Source of the DNA: an uncultured Streptococcus sp.
Lineage (GTDB): Bacteria; Bacillota; Bacilli; Lactobacillales; Streptococcaceae
Direction of reading: 5' to 3'
Length of the DNA stretch: 9,626 nucleotides
NCBI RefSeq assembly: GCF_938036805.1
Contig: NZ_CALHWC010000037.1
Coordinates: forward strand, 1 to 9,626
In this document: positions 1-6,636 of the stretch, in pieces
How the letters are laid out: the number at the start of each line of letters is the position of its first letter
Position numbering within the stretch: position 1 is the stretch's first letter
Notes under the pieces: model-generated
What the model was told of the DNA's origin: nothing
Databases searched by the model: none
What the model saw: the letters and a program-made list of their open reading frames with translations, nothing else
Program-made: the position numbers and the translations under genes

Positions 1-135
1 CATAAGAAATGGGGCGATGGGACAGTTCTGGCAGTCTCTGGCAGTGGAAACAGTCAAGAGCTCAAGATCAATTTCCCAGAAGTCGGTTTGAAGAAAGTGC
101 TGGCCAGCATAGCACCGATTGAGAAAAAATCATGA
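1..135 (+). CDS. pcrA: PcrA/UvrD-type ATP-dependent DNA helicase, C-terminal end only
   Basis: Frame 1 is open from the first base and ends at TGA 133-135, giving 44 residues. They begin HKKWGDGTVLAVSGSG, continue with an ELKINFPEVGLKK stretch, and end in a lysine-rich tail. This matches the small Tudor-like C-terminal module of PcrA, the Gram-positive UvrD homologue. PcrA is a 3'-5' superfamily 1 helicase for repair and rolling-circle replication, and this module is known to contact RNA polymerase. The ATPase and helicase motifs lie upstream of the window, so only the tail can be judged. The stop overlaps the start of the NUDIX gene (ATGA, 132-135), so the two are probably co-transcribed and translationally coupled. 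The call rests on a recognised tail sequence, not on catalytic motifs. Confidence 0.82.
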   Translation, partial: HKKWGDGTVLAVSGSGNSQELKINFPEVGLKKVLASIAPIEKKS

Positions 136-530
136 TGAGGCAGTCGATTGAAGCCTGGATCTTTCGTCCAGAGGATGGAGAAATCTTGCTCTTAAAAGTG
201 GAAGCTGAGAAAGTTTCCTTTTGGCAGCCTATTACTGGTGGGATTGAGAGTGGCGAGAGCCCAGAAGAGGCCTGCCTTCGTGAAATAAAGGAAGAGACCG
301 GCTTGGTCTTGGCTTGTTCAAACCTGACGGGTCTTGGGGATTTTACGGTAAAGATTGATGAAAATCTGTCCATCCATAAAAATCTCTTTCTAGTTCTGAC
401 AGAGCAGAAGGAAATTCAGATTTCTGATGAGCATGTAGGAGCTCAGTGGGTAGCTTTAGACAAAGTTTCGTCGCAGCTGTACTGGCCCAGCAATCAGGCG
501 ACTTTTGAGATTATAACTGAGAAGCTATAA
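132..530 (+). CDS. NUDIX hydrolase (nucleoside diphosphate-X pyrophosphatase family)
   Basis: This cytosolic protein of 132 aa carries a complete Nudix box at residues 36-58 (GX5EX7REUXEEXGU; here REIKEETGL ends the box), including the metal-binding glutamates E51, E54 and E55. An FWQPITGGIE segment directly precedes and enters the box, as in NudB/MutT-like pyrophosphatases acting on nucleotides or dihydroneopterin triphosphate. The real substrate cannot be read from the sequence. The protein is a single domain of normal family size. The start at 132 overlaps the pcrA stop by four bases; ATG 135 is an in-frame alternative that loses one residue. No strong Shine-Dalgarno is visible, which fits translational coupling to pcrA. 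The stop codon lies inside the hairpin of the following terminator. Confidence 0.9.
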   Translation: MMRQSIEAWIFRPEDGEILLLKVEAEKVSFWQPITGGIESGESPEEACLREIKEETGLVLACSNLTGLGDFTVKIDENLSIHKNLFLVLTEQKEIQISDEHVGAQWVALDKVSSQLYWPSNQATFEIITEKL

Positions 531-556
531 GATATAGCTTCTCTTTATTTCTTTTG
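519..556 (+). terminator. Rho-independent terminator of the pcrA-NUDIX operon
   Basis: The stem GAGAAGCTAT (519-528) pairs perfectly over 10 bp with ATAGCTTCTC (534-543) around a 5-nt loop. A T-rich tail (544-555) follows. The NUDIX stop codon (528-530) is part of the hairpin. Confidence 0.88.
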
Positions 557-585
557 ATAAGGAAATTCTATTAGTCAAGCGAGCC

Positions 586-611
586 GTTTAGTGGTAGACT
601 TATCACATAAC
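586..611. promoter_or_regulatory. Imperfect palindrome upstream of metY, possible operator
   Basis: GTTTAGTGGTA (586-596) and TATCACATAAC (601-611) form an inverted repeat around a 4-nt centre. Eight of eleven positions pair by Watson-Crick rules, plus one G-T. It lies 17 bp upstream of the metY start, in the only non-coding space between the upstream terminator and metY. Sulfur and methionine genes in streptococci are commonly controlled by LysR-family regulators (CmbR/CysR, MtaR/MetR), which bind such dyads. The identity of any regulator here is inference. No convincing -35/-10 pair was found in 557-628. Confidence 0.35.
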
Positions 612-628
612 TATAGTGAGGTGACCTT

Positions 629-1909
629 ATGACACGTAAATTTAAATTTGAAACTCTGCAGCTTCATGCCGGACAGACAGTTGACCCGACAACCAAGTCG
701 CGGGCTCTGCCTATTTACCAGACAACTTCCTATGTGTTTGATGATACTCAGGAGGGAGAAGACCTTTTTGCCCTACGCAAACCGGGCAATATCTACACTC
801 GAATTACCAATCCGACCCTGTCTGCTTTTGAGGAGCGGATTGCGGCATTGGAGGGTGGAGTCGGAGCTCTAGCAACAGCTTCTGGTATGGCGGCTCTGAC
901 CTATACCATTCTAGCCTTGGCGCATGCTGGCGACCATGTAGTAGCAGCCTCTACCATCTACGGCGGCACCTTTAATCTGCTTAAGGAAACTCTCCCTCGC
1001 TATGGCATTACCACGACTTTTGTTGATATTGAAAATCTGGCTGAAGTAGAAGCGGCCATTCAGGACAATACAAAGTTGGTTCTGATTGAAAGCTTGGGCA
1101 ATCCGCTGATTAATATCCCTGACTTTGATGCTTTGGCCGAGCTGGTTCATGCCCATAAAATTCCGCTGATTTCTGACAATACCTTTGCTACCCCATATCT
1201 AATCAATGTTTTTTCTCATGGAGTGGACATCGCAGTACATTCTGCGACCAAGTTTATCGGTGGTCACGGAACCAGCATTGGCGGTGTGATTGTGGACAGC
1301 GGTCGTTTTGACTGGGAAGCTTCTGGCAAGTTTCCGCAGTTCGTGGACCCGGACCCGAGCTATCATGATATCAGTTATACGCGCGATGTCGGAGCAGCAG
1401 CCTTTGTTACTGCTGTCCGGACTCAGCTCTTGCGCGATACGGGTGCAGCCATGTCTCCCTTCAATGCCTTTCTCTTCCTGCAGGGGTTGGAAACTCTCTC
1501 TTTGCGTGTAGAACGCCATGTGTCCAATGCCGAGAAGATTGTAGATTTCCTAGCAGGACATCCTAAGGTCGAGCAGGTCAATTATCCCAAGCTTGCCGAC
1601 AGTCCTTATCATGCTTTGGCAGAAAAATATTTCCCTAAAGGCGTGGGCTCTATCTTCACCTTTAATGTCAAAGGAGCGGAGAAAGAAGCTCGAAAGGTTA
1701 TTGACAGCCTAGAGATTTTCTCCGACTTGGCCAATGTAGCTGATGCTAAGTCCCTAGTCGTCCATCCAGCTACAACGACTCATGGTCAGATGTCGCCAGA
1801 GGCTCAGCTGGCAGCAGGCATTACACCAAATCAAATCCGACTCTCTATCGGCTTGGAAAATGTGGATGACTTGATAGAGGATTTGAGAATAGCTTTGGAA
1901 ACTATCTAA
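629..1909 (+). CDS. metY: O-acetylhomoserine sulfhydrylase (O-acetylhomoserine aminocarboxypropyltransferase)
   Basis: This PLP enzyme of the Cys/Met metabolism family condenses O-acetyl-L-homoserine with sulfide to give homocysteine, the direct sulfhydrylation route to methionine. It acts in the cytosol as a homotetramer in known relatives. The 426 aa are full length for MetY. Visible motifs are YTRITNPT (56-63), whose Tyr and Arg bind the phosphate of a neighbouring subunit's PLP; SGMAAL (85-90); the pyridine-binding Asp183 in SDNTFATPY; and SATKFIGGHG with the Schiff-base Lys208. The long insert after Lys208 containing DPDPSYHD is typical of MetY and absent from the shorter cystathionine synthases and lyases. 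The start is set by AGGTGA at 619-624, four bases upstream of ATG. It is flanked by terminators on both sides, so it is a single-gene transcript. Streptococcal genomes sometimes label this gene cysD. Confidence 0.95.
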   Translation: MTRKFKFETLQLHAGQTVDPTTKSRALPIYQTTSYVFDDTQEGEDLFALRKPGNIYTRITNPTLSAFEERIAALEGGVGALATASGMAALTYTILALAHAGDHVVAASTIYGGTFNLLKETLPRYGITTTFVDIENLAEVEAAIQDNTKLVLIESLGNPLINIPDFDALAELVHAHKIPLISDNTFATPYLINVFSHGVDIAVHSATKFIGGHGTSIGGVIVDSGRFDWEASGKFPQFVDPDPSYHDISYTRDVGAAAFVTAVRTQLLRDTGAAMSPFNAFLFLQGLETLSLRVERHVSNAEKIVDFLAGHPKVEQVNYPKLADSPYHALAEKYFPKGVGSIFTFNVKGAEKEARKVIDSLEIFSDLANVADAKSLVVHPATTTHGQMSPEAQLAAGITPNQIRLSIGLENVDDLIEDLRIALETI

Positions 1910-1928
1910 CAAATAATAGCTATGATTT

Positions 1929-1972
1929 AGAATATTTAGAAATTGAATTTTTAAATATTCTAATTTTTTTTT
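1929..1972 (+). terminator. Rho-independent terminator after metY
   Basis: AGAATATTTA (1929-1938) pairs perfectly with TAAATATTCT (1952-1961). Five further inner pairs, one of them G-T, extend the stem to about 15 bp with a 3-nt loop. A run of nine T follows at 1964-1972. The stem is AT-rich but long. It separates metY from galE and coincides with the drop in G+C content. Confidence 0.85.
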
Positions 1973-1999
1973 GAACATAATGAATTTTTGTGAGATAAT
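1971..1999 (+). promoter_or_regulatory. Promoter of galE, extended -10 type
   Basis: TTGAAC (1971-1976) as -35 is separated by 17 bp from GATAAT (1994-1999). TGA immediately upstream of the -10 provides the extended -10 motif (TGN). Transcription would begin near 2006, leaving a leader of about 28 nt. The -35 overlaps the last T residues of the metY terminator. Confidence 0.65.
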
Positions 2000-2033
2000 G
2001 TCAGTATATTTTAATTAGTGAAGGTTAATTTAA

Positions 2034-3053
2034 ATGAGACATAAAATTTTAGTTACAGGTGGGGCAGGTTTTATAGGTACTCATACTGTTATTGAACTAG
2101 TTAATGCTGGTCATGAAGTAGTAGTAGTTGATAATTTAATCAATAGCAACAAAAAAAGCATTGAAATTGTTGAAAAAATTGTTGGGCAAAACATTCCATT
2201 TTATATAGCAGATGTCTGTGATGAGGAAAAGTTGCTCGAAATTTTTATGAAAGAGAAACCTACAGGAGTTATTCATTTTGCTGCATTAAAGGCGGTAGGA
2301 GAGTCTACGGAAATACCTCTTGCATATTATAAGAATAATATCACAGGTGTTTTAACGCTTTTAAAAGTGATGGAAGAGGTTAATTGTAAAAATATTATTT
2401 TTAGTTCTTCAGCGACGGTGTATGGGGACCCTCACACAGTTCCAATTTTAGAAGATTTCCCACTTTCAGTTACAAATCCATATGGCCGAACAAAACTAAT
2501 GACAGAAGAAATTTTGACAGATATTTATAAAGCCGATGTGAGTTGGAATGTAGTGATTCTTCGCTACTTTAACCCTATTGGTGCACATGAAAGTGGAGAT
2601 TTAGGGGAAAATCCGAATGGAATCCCAAATAACCTTCTTCCTTATGTAACTCAAGTTGCAGTAGGGAAATTGCCATCAGTACGAGTATTCGGTAACGACT
2701 ACCCTACAGTTGATGGAACAGGAGTTAGAGATTATATTCATGTTGTAGATTTGGCAAGAGGGCATGTTGCTGCGCTTCAGAAGCTAGAGGGAAAGTCTGG
2801 ACTGAGTATTTATAATCTCGGGACAGGAAAAGGCTATTCTGTTCTAGAAATTATAAAAAATATGGAAAAAGCAGTTGGAAAGAAGATTCCGTTTGATATT
2901 ACAGAGCGGCGTGCAGGGGATATAGCTTCTTGCTATGCAGATTCCAAAAGAGCTAAAGATGAACTAGGATGGGAAGCCAAGTTTGATATTGAGCGAATGT
3001 GTCAAGATGCTTGGCGGTGGCAGAGTAAGCATCCGAATGGTTTTGAAGATTAG
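2034..3053 (+). CDS. galE: UDP-glucose 4-epimerase, possibly also acting on UDP-GlcNAc
   Basis: This NAD-dependent extended short-chain dehydrogenase interconverts UDP-Glc and UDP-Gal in the cytosol. The 339 aa are full length. Visible features are the Rossmann nucleotide motif TGGAGFIG (8-15), SSSATVYG (124-131) with the catalytic Ser/Thr, and the YxxxK pair Tyr150-Lys154. The gate position equivalent to Tyr299 of E. coli GalE aligns with Cys300 (E. coli PAYWAD against ASCYAD here). A small residue at this place marks epimerases that also accept N-acetylated UDP-hexosamines, such as human GALE and the GalE2 reported for Streptococcus gordonii, so a dual UDP-Gal/UDP-GalNAc role is plausible but inferred. 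AAGG at 2021-2024 is nine bases before ATG. It has its own promoter, and it probably supplies donor sugars to the glycosyltransferases downstream. It is clearly more AT-rich than metY next door. Confidence 0.93.
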   Translation: MRHKILVTGGAGFIGTHTVIELVNAGHEVVVVDNLINSNKKSIEIVEKIVGQNIPFYIADVCDEEKLLEIFMKEKPTGVIHFAALKAVGESTEIPLAYYKNNITGVLTLLKVMEEVNCKNIIFSSSATVYGDPHTVPILEDFPLSVTNPYGRTKLMTEEILTDIYKADVSWNVVILRYFNPIGAHESGDLGENPNGIPNNLLPYVTQVAVGKLPSVRVFGNDYPTVDGTGVRDYIHVVDLARGHVAALQKLEGKSGLSIYNLGTGKGYSVLEIIKNMEKAVGKKIPFDITERRAGDIASCYADSKRAKDELGWEAKFDIERMCQDAWRWQSKHPNGFED

Positions 3054-3311
3054 GGTGTTTCAAGTGAAAATTTAGTTTCTTCTATAATTGATAGATAAAT
3101 GCGAATGAATTCTCGAATTAGTGAATACTAAGCTGAGTTTGTTCGTATTTTTGTCTTATTTAGGCTTATAAAGTTAGATGTAAAGAAATATCAGTCTTTG
3201 AATATTCTACACTGTTCTATGCTTGAGCCTACTATAATCATTTATACAGTAGAAAATGAGGCATATATATTGTATAATAGGTGTAAACTATTTTAAGGAG
3301 AGATCAAATCA
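3054..3311. other. Non-coding 258-bp gap before the glycosyltransferase operon
   Basis: No open reading frame of substance and no clear terminator for galE was found here. Weak partial inverted repeats occur (CTACACTGT 3207-3215 against ACAGTAG 3246-3252; TATAA 3233-3237 against TTATA 3242-3246), but none has a T-tract. The downstream end holds a likely promoter -10 and a good ribosome binding site. It may be the joint between galE and a separately acquired cassette, or a leader with a function not visible by eye. Confidence 0.5.
3273..3302 (+). promoter_or_regulatory. Candidate -10 box and ribosome binding site of the glycosyltransferase operon
   Basis: A perfect TATAAT at 3273-3278 lies 33 bp before the first gene's GTG start. 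The -35 at the expected distance (TAGAAA, 3250-3255) is poor, so the promoter would be weak or activator-dependent. AAGGAGA (3295-3301) is a strong Shine-Dalgarno ten bases before GTG 3312, and it decides that unusual start. A second TATAAT at 3233-3238 also lacks a good -35. Confidence 0.42.
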
Positions 3312-4007
3312 GTGAAATCTTCAGATTTGTTAATTATTATTCCAGCTTATAATGAAGAAGCATCAATTGTTAGTGTTGTAGATAATATTATTCAAAATTA
3401 TTCTCAGTATGACTATATTATTATTAATGATGGTTCGAAGGATCAAACATCAGAAATTTCTCATGCTAAAGGCTATAATATTGTTGATTTGCCAGTAAAT
3501 TTGGGTTTGGCAGGCGCTTTTCAGACGGGACTTCGATATGCTTATGAAAAAGGATATAAAAAAGCAGTGCAGTTTGATGCCGATGGCCAACACTTACCTG
3601 AATATATATCTATTTTAGAAGAAATGATTGATTCGGGGTATGAAATGGTGATTGGTTCTCGTTTTGTTACAGAAAAACGAGAAAATTCTCTCAGAATGTT
3701 AGGGAATACATTGATTAGTGGAGCAATTAAATTAACAACAGGCAAAACGATTAATGATCCTACATCAGGGATGCGGATGTTTTCTGAGAATTTGATTAAA
3801 GAATTTGCACTTAATATCAATTATGGACCAGAACCAGATACAGTTTCCTACTTAATTCGTCATGGGGTAAAGGTCGCAGAAGCTCAGGTACGGATGGAAG
3901 AACGTCAAGCAGGTGAAAGTTATCTGACGCTTTCGCGTTCTATTCAGTATATGACACATATGTTTGCATCTATTTTGATTATCCAAAACTTTAGAAAGAG
4001 AGGTTAA
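3312..4007 (+). CDS. GT2 glycosyltransferase, GacI-like undecaprenyl-phosphate sugar synthase
   Basis: The 231-aa protein has a single GT-A domain of the dolichyl-phosphate-mannose synthase-like GT2 group. Motifs are IIIPAYNEE (8-16), the UDP-binding NDGSKDQT (39-46), the metal-binding DAD with following GQH (89-94), GSRF (115-118), and DPTSGMRMF (149-157). It lacks the C-terminal membrane helices of GtrB/CsbB-type enzymes. That fits GacI of Streptococcus pyogenes, which makes GlcNAc-phosphate-undecaprenol and needs the small membrane partner GacJ. A DUF2304 (GacJ-type) gene follows directly, supporting the same arrangement. The donor sugar is not readable; UDP-GlcNAc is the family precedent, and a galactosamine-type donor is possible given the galE nearby. 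Translation starts at GTG, preceded by AAGGAGA. Four nucleotides separate it from the next gene. It is AT-rich. Confidence 0.85.
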   Translation: MKSSDLLIIIPAYNEEASIVSVVDNIIQNYSQYDYIIINDGSKDQTSEISHAKGYNIVDLPVNLGLAGAFQTGLRYAYEKGYKKAVQFDADGQHLPEYISILEEMIDSGYEMVIGSRFVTEKRENSLRMLGNTLISGAIKLTTGKTINDPTSGMRMFSENLIKEFALNINYGPEPDTVSYLIRHGVKVAEAQVRMEERQAGESYLTLSRSIQYMTHMFASILIIQNFRKRG

Positions 4008-4011
4008 AATA

Positions 4012-4353
4012 ATGACGATTTGGTTTCAAGTTGTATTAACTATTGTATCTATTTTGACATGTAGTTTCATTTTGCGTAGTATCAGAAAATCACAAGTTCA
4101 AATTAATGATGCCTTATTTTGGATATTTTTCTCAATAGTTTTATTAGTTTTCAGTATTTTTCCAAAATTAGCAGAAAAAATTGCGAATGCCTTAGGAATA
4201 GTTTCAGCCGTTAACTTTATCTTTTTATTCATTATTTTTTTATTGTTGATTAATCAGTTTCAACTAACTTTAAAGTTATCAAAATTGGATACAAAATTTA
4301 AAAATTTAGTACAGATAATTGCATTGAGGAATAAAGATGAAGATACGCACTGA
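4012..4353 (+). CDS. DUF2304 small membrane protein, GacJ-like partner of the GT2
   Basis: The protein has 113 aa with three predicted membrane segments (about 4-22, 33-50 and 66-83). Basic RSIRKSQ lies between the first two, a short FPKLAEKIANALGI linker between the second and third, and a charged, probably helical tail (84-113) at the end. This is the DUF2304 layout. Members sit beside GT2 lipid-sugar synthases; in the group A Streptococcus system GacJ binds GacI and stimulates its catalysis. The role here is inferred from that pairing and from adjacency. Shine-Dalgarno AAAGAGAGG (3995-4003) lies eight bases before ATG, inside the end of the preceding gene. Its 3' end overlaps the flippase gene by 17 nt. 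Confidence 0.85.
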   Translation: MTIWFQVVLTIVSILTCSFILRSIRKSQVQINDALFWIFFSIVLLVFSIFPKLAEKIANALGIVSAVNFIFLFIIFLLLINQFQLTLKLSKLDTKFKNLVQIIALRNKDEDTH

Positions 4354-5620
4354 TCCATCGGATAAAGAAATATATTTTTGGAATTTGTTGGGAAATTTAG
4401 CAGCATCTGGGGTATCTGTATTATATCTTTTAATTATCACAAGATTGAGTTCTGCTAAAGTAGCAGATCAATTTAGCCTAGCTAATTCCATCGGAACACT
4501 ATGGATAGTTATCGGTTTATTTCAAGTTCGAAATTATCAAGGAACGGATGTAAAGCAGCGGCATAGTTTTATAGGTTATTTTCAGACTCGTATCCTCACA
4601 ATTACGATAATGATACTTACCTTGTTTCCATATTTATATATAATTGGTGAAGGCCGTTATTCATTAGAGACTCTTCTATTGACCTTTCTTATGATTCTTT
4701 ATCGCATGTGGGATGCAGTATCAGATTTATTTCAAGGATTGTTTCAACAAAGAGAGCGTATGGACATTGCTGGGAAAACAATGTTTATTCGATATTCTAC
4801 GAGTGTTCTAGTATTACTAATAACATTGCTACTATCTGAGTCTGTTCTGCTTGCTTTGCTTTCTTTAGTTATGTGGAATGGGCTACTCATTTTTTTCTAC
4901 GAGATGCGTTTTGTAGCTTATTTCGAAAAAATTCAAGTCCGAGAATTGTTGTCTACTCGCTATAAAAAAGATATAAAGGATATATTGTTAGCTTGTTGGC
5001 CACTATTTGTAAATGGATTTATTTTGTTATATATTTTAAATGAGCCTAAAATAATCATTGAAAAAGGTCTTAATCAGGGCTTTTTACAAACTGGAATGCA
5101 ACGTGATTTTAATATTCTGTTTATGCCTGTCTTCTTTATGAGTCTTATTATTTTAATTGTTAGACCCCTGATTACAAAATTAGCCATTTTATGGAATAAA
5201 AAAGAATATAAAGAATTCTCATTAATTATAAAAAGATTATTAGGATTCCTATCTTTAGGCGGTTTGTTCGTCACATTTATAGCTTATTTATTCGGTGTGC
5301 CTGTACTTAGTTTAATATTTGGCGTGGATTTGAACAGGTATGTACTTCCTTTTACTATTCTGATATTCTCAGGAGTTTTATATGCTTTAGCAATTGTTTT
5401 TGAGAATATTTTAACGATTATACGGAAACAGCATCTTTTAGTTGGCTTGTATATTATTCTTTTGATACTTACTAAATTGATCACAGAACCATTTATTTAT
5501 CAAAAAGGTATGCTTGGTGCCGCGATTAGTTTTTTTATTGTTATGTTAGTTTATTTATTTGGAATTGCAAGTATTTATTTTTTAGCAAGTAGAGATAAAG
5601 GAAGTAAAAATGAAATATGA
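4337..5620 (+). CDS. Wzx/GacK-like polysaccharide or lipid-linked sugar flippase
   Basis: This integral membrane protein has 427 aa and about 12 hydrophobic segments along its length. It has an N-terminal FWNLLGNLAASG segment and a basic loop after the second or third helix, as in MOP-superfamily (PST/Wzx) exporters. Such proteins move undecaprenyl-linked sugars from the inner to the outer face of the membrane. In the group A carbohydrate cluster the matching position after GacI-GacJ is GacK, a Wzx-like protein. The start at 4337 lies inside the DUF2304 gene (17-nt overlap) and has GAGGA (4326-4330) six bases upstream. Its end overlaps the next gene by 11 nt. The transported substrate (single sugar or short oligosaccharide) cannot be told from sequence. 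Confidence 0.85.
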   Translation: MKIRTDPSDKEIYFWNLLGNLAASGVSVLYLLIITRLSSAKVADQFSLANSIGTLWIVIGLFQVRNYQGTDVKQRHSFIGYFQTRILTITIMILTLFPYLYIIGEGRYSLETLLLTFLMILYRMWDAVSDLFQGLFQQRERMDIAGKTMFIRYSTSVLVLLITLLLSESVLLALLSLVMWNGLLIFFYEMRFVAYFEKIQVRELLSTRYKKDIKDILLACWPLFVNGFILLYILNEPKIIIEKGLNQGFLQTGMQRDFNILFMPVFFMSLIILIVRPLITKLAILWNKKEYKEFSLIIKRLLGFLSLGGLFVTFIAYLFGVPVLSLIFGVDLNRYVLPFTILIFSGVLYALAIVFENILTIIRKQHLLVGLYIILLILTKLITEPFIYQKGMLGAAISFFIVMLVYLFGIASIYFLASRDKGSKNEI

Positions 5621-6614
5621 TTTAACGGTGATTATTCCTGTTTATAACACTGAAAAATATTTGAGAAGGTGTTTAGATAGTATTGTCCATCAGGAGGAAA
5701 TAGAAAAGTGTTCATTGCGAGTACTCTGTATCAATGATGGCAGTACCGATAATTCAGAAAATATTATTAGAGAATATGTTGAAAAATATCCATTTATTGA
5801 ATTGTTTTCAAAAGAGAACGGGGGGGTATCAGATGCTAGAAACTATGGTCTTGAACAGACCAAGTCTAGTGACTACATAACATTTATTGATCCAGATGAT
5901 AGTATCTATAAAAACTATTTAAAGGAGTTTATGTTTGCCAAAGGAAAGGATGTTATTTATTTTGATATTGATCTGTTTGATAATGCTGAAAAAACAATAA
6001 AACATTTAAAAGTTAATCCTTTCTATGATTCTACCGCTACTACAAATAATATTCGTCTTTTTATGCTTACTAAGCATGCATCGTGGACTAGAATTTACAA
6101 AAGCTCACTTATAGAATCGTATCGTTTTCCAAAGGGAAAGATTTATGAAGACATCGCTCTTATGCCTTTTGTTACTTCAAAATGTTCGGATGTTTCATAT
6201 ATACAAAAATATTTATATAAATATACAGTGAATACTTCTAATTCCATCATGAATTCAAGTAAGTCTAATATTTTTGATATTTATGATGCCTTAGAATATC
6301 TTTTCTCTTTATTTGGTGATGAATTTGAAATGTATAGAGAAGAATTACAATATCTAGCCTTGGAGCATTTATGTGTAGGGCATACTTATCGGTTATTAAA
6401 ATACCCTAAGGCAACGAAACAAGATTTTAAAGACATCATTTTATTTATGGAAAAATATTTTGGAAAAAATTGGGAAAGAAATAAATACATTAAACAAGGA
6501 ATTCAAAAAGTAAATATAAATTCTGCATTAGCATATGTGGTTCCATTATTTTTGAAAATTTTGAAATATAGATGTTTCAGTTTATTACTGGTTATGAAAC
6601 ATAAAGTCAGTTAA
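5610..6614 (+). CDS. GT2 family glycosyltransferase, cytoplasmic, WcaA/EpsJ-like
   Basis: The 334-aa protein has an N-terminal GT-A domain: VIIPVYNTEKYLRRCLDS (7-24), NDGSTDNS (42-49), KENGGVSDARNYG (68-80), the metal-binding DPDD (94-97), and the probable catalytic base region YEDIALMP (179-186). The tail from about 307 is hydrophobic with basic residues and probably lies on the membrane. The closest family type is the inverting GT2 enzymes of capsule and exopolysaccharide clusters, which add sugars to lipid-linked intermediates. The donor and acceptor are unknown. Shine-Dalgarno AAAGGAAG (5597-5604) is inside the flippase gene. A run of seven G (5820-5826) lies within the GGV codons, unusual in such AT-rich DNA. 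It has no counterpart in the basic GacI-J-K-L order and may diversify the side chain. Confidence 0.86.
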   Translation: MKYDLTVIIPVYNTEKYLRRCLDSIVHQEEIEKCSLRVLCINDGSTDNSENIIREYVEKYPFIELFSKENGGVSDARNYGLEQTKSSDYITFIDPDDSIYKNYLKEFMFAKGKDVIYFDIDLFDNAEKTIKHLKVNPFYDSTATTNNIRLFMLTKHASWTRIYKSSLIESYRFPKGKIYEDIALMPFVTSKCSDVSYIQKYLYKYTVNTSNSIMNSSKSNIFDIYDALEYLFSLFGDEFEMYREELQYLALEHLCVGHTYRLLKYPKATKQDFKDIILFMEKYFGKNWERNKYIKQGIQKVNINSALAYVVPLFLKILKYRCFSLLLVMKHKVS

Positions 6615-6618
6615 ATAT

Positions 6619-6625
6619 AAAAGGA
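6619..6625 (+). promoter_or_regulatory. Ribosome binding site that favours start 6637 for the DUF2142 gene
   Basis: AAAAGGA (6619-6625) is the only Shine-Dalgarno-like sequence here. It runs directly into ATG 6625, which it therefore cannot serve, but it is well placed for ATG 6637. Confidence 0.55.
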
Positions 6626-6636
6626 TGAGTGGATAT

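Noticed and set aside
599..615. MET box (TATAGTT...AACTATA) upstream of metY
   Set aside because: Only the right half matches; about 9 of 17 positions agree in total, too weak for a named site.
1199..1519. Antisense and alternate-frame open stretches within metY
   Set aside because: metY is full length with all PLP motifs, and the overlapping frames have no recognisable motifs or initiation signals.
3129..3168. TAAGC...GCTTA inverted repeat after galE, considered as a terminator
   Set aside because: Five-bp arms around a loop of about 30 nt with no following T run.
3233..3238. TATAAT as the main operon promoter -10
   Set aside because: The -35 at the expected distance (CACTGT) does not match; kept only as a secondary possibility beside 3273-3278.
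6625..6627. ATG 6625 as start of the DUF2142 gene
   Set aside because: The only Shine-Dalgarno-like sequence overlaps this codon; ATG 6637 has proper spacing. The difference is four residues and does not affect the call.
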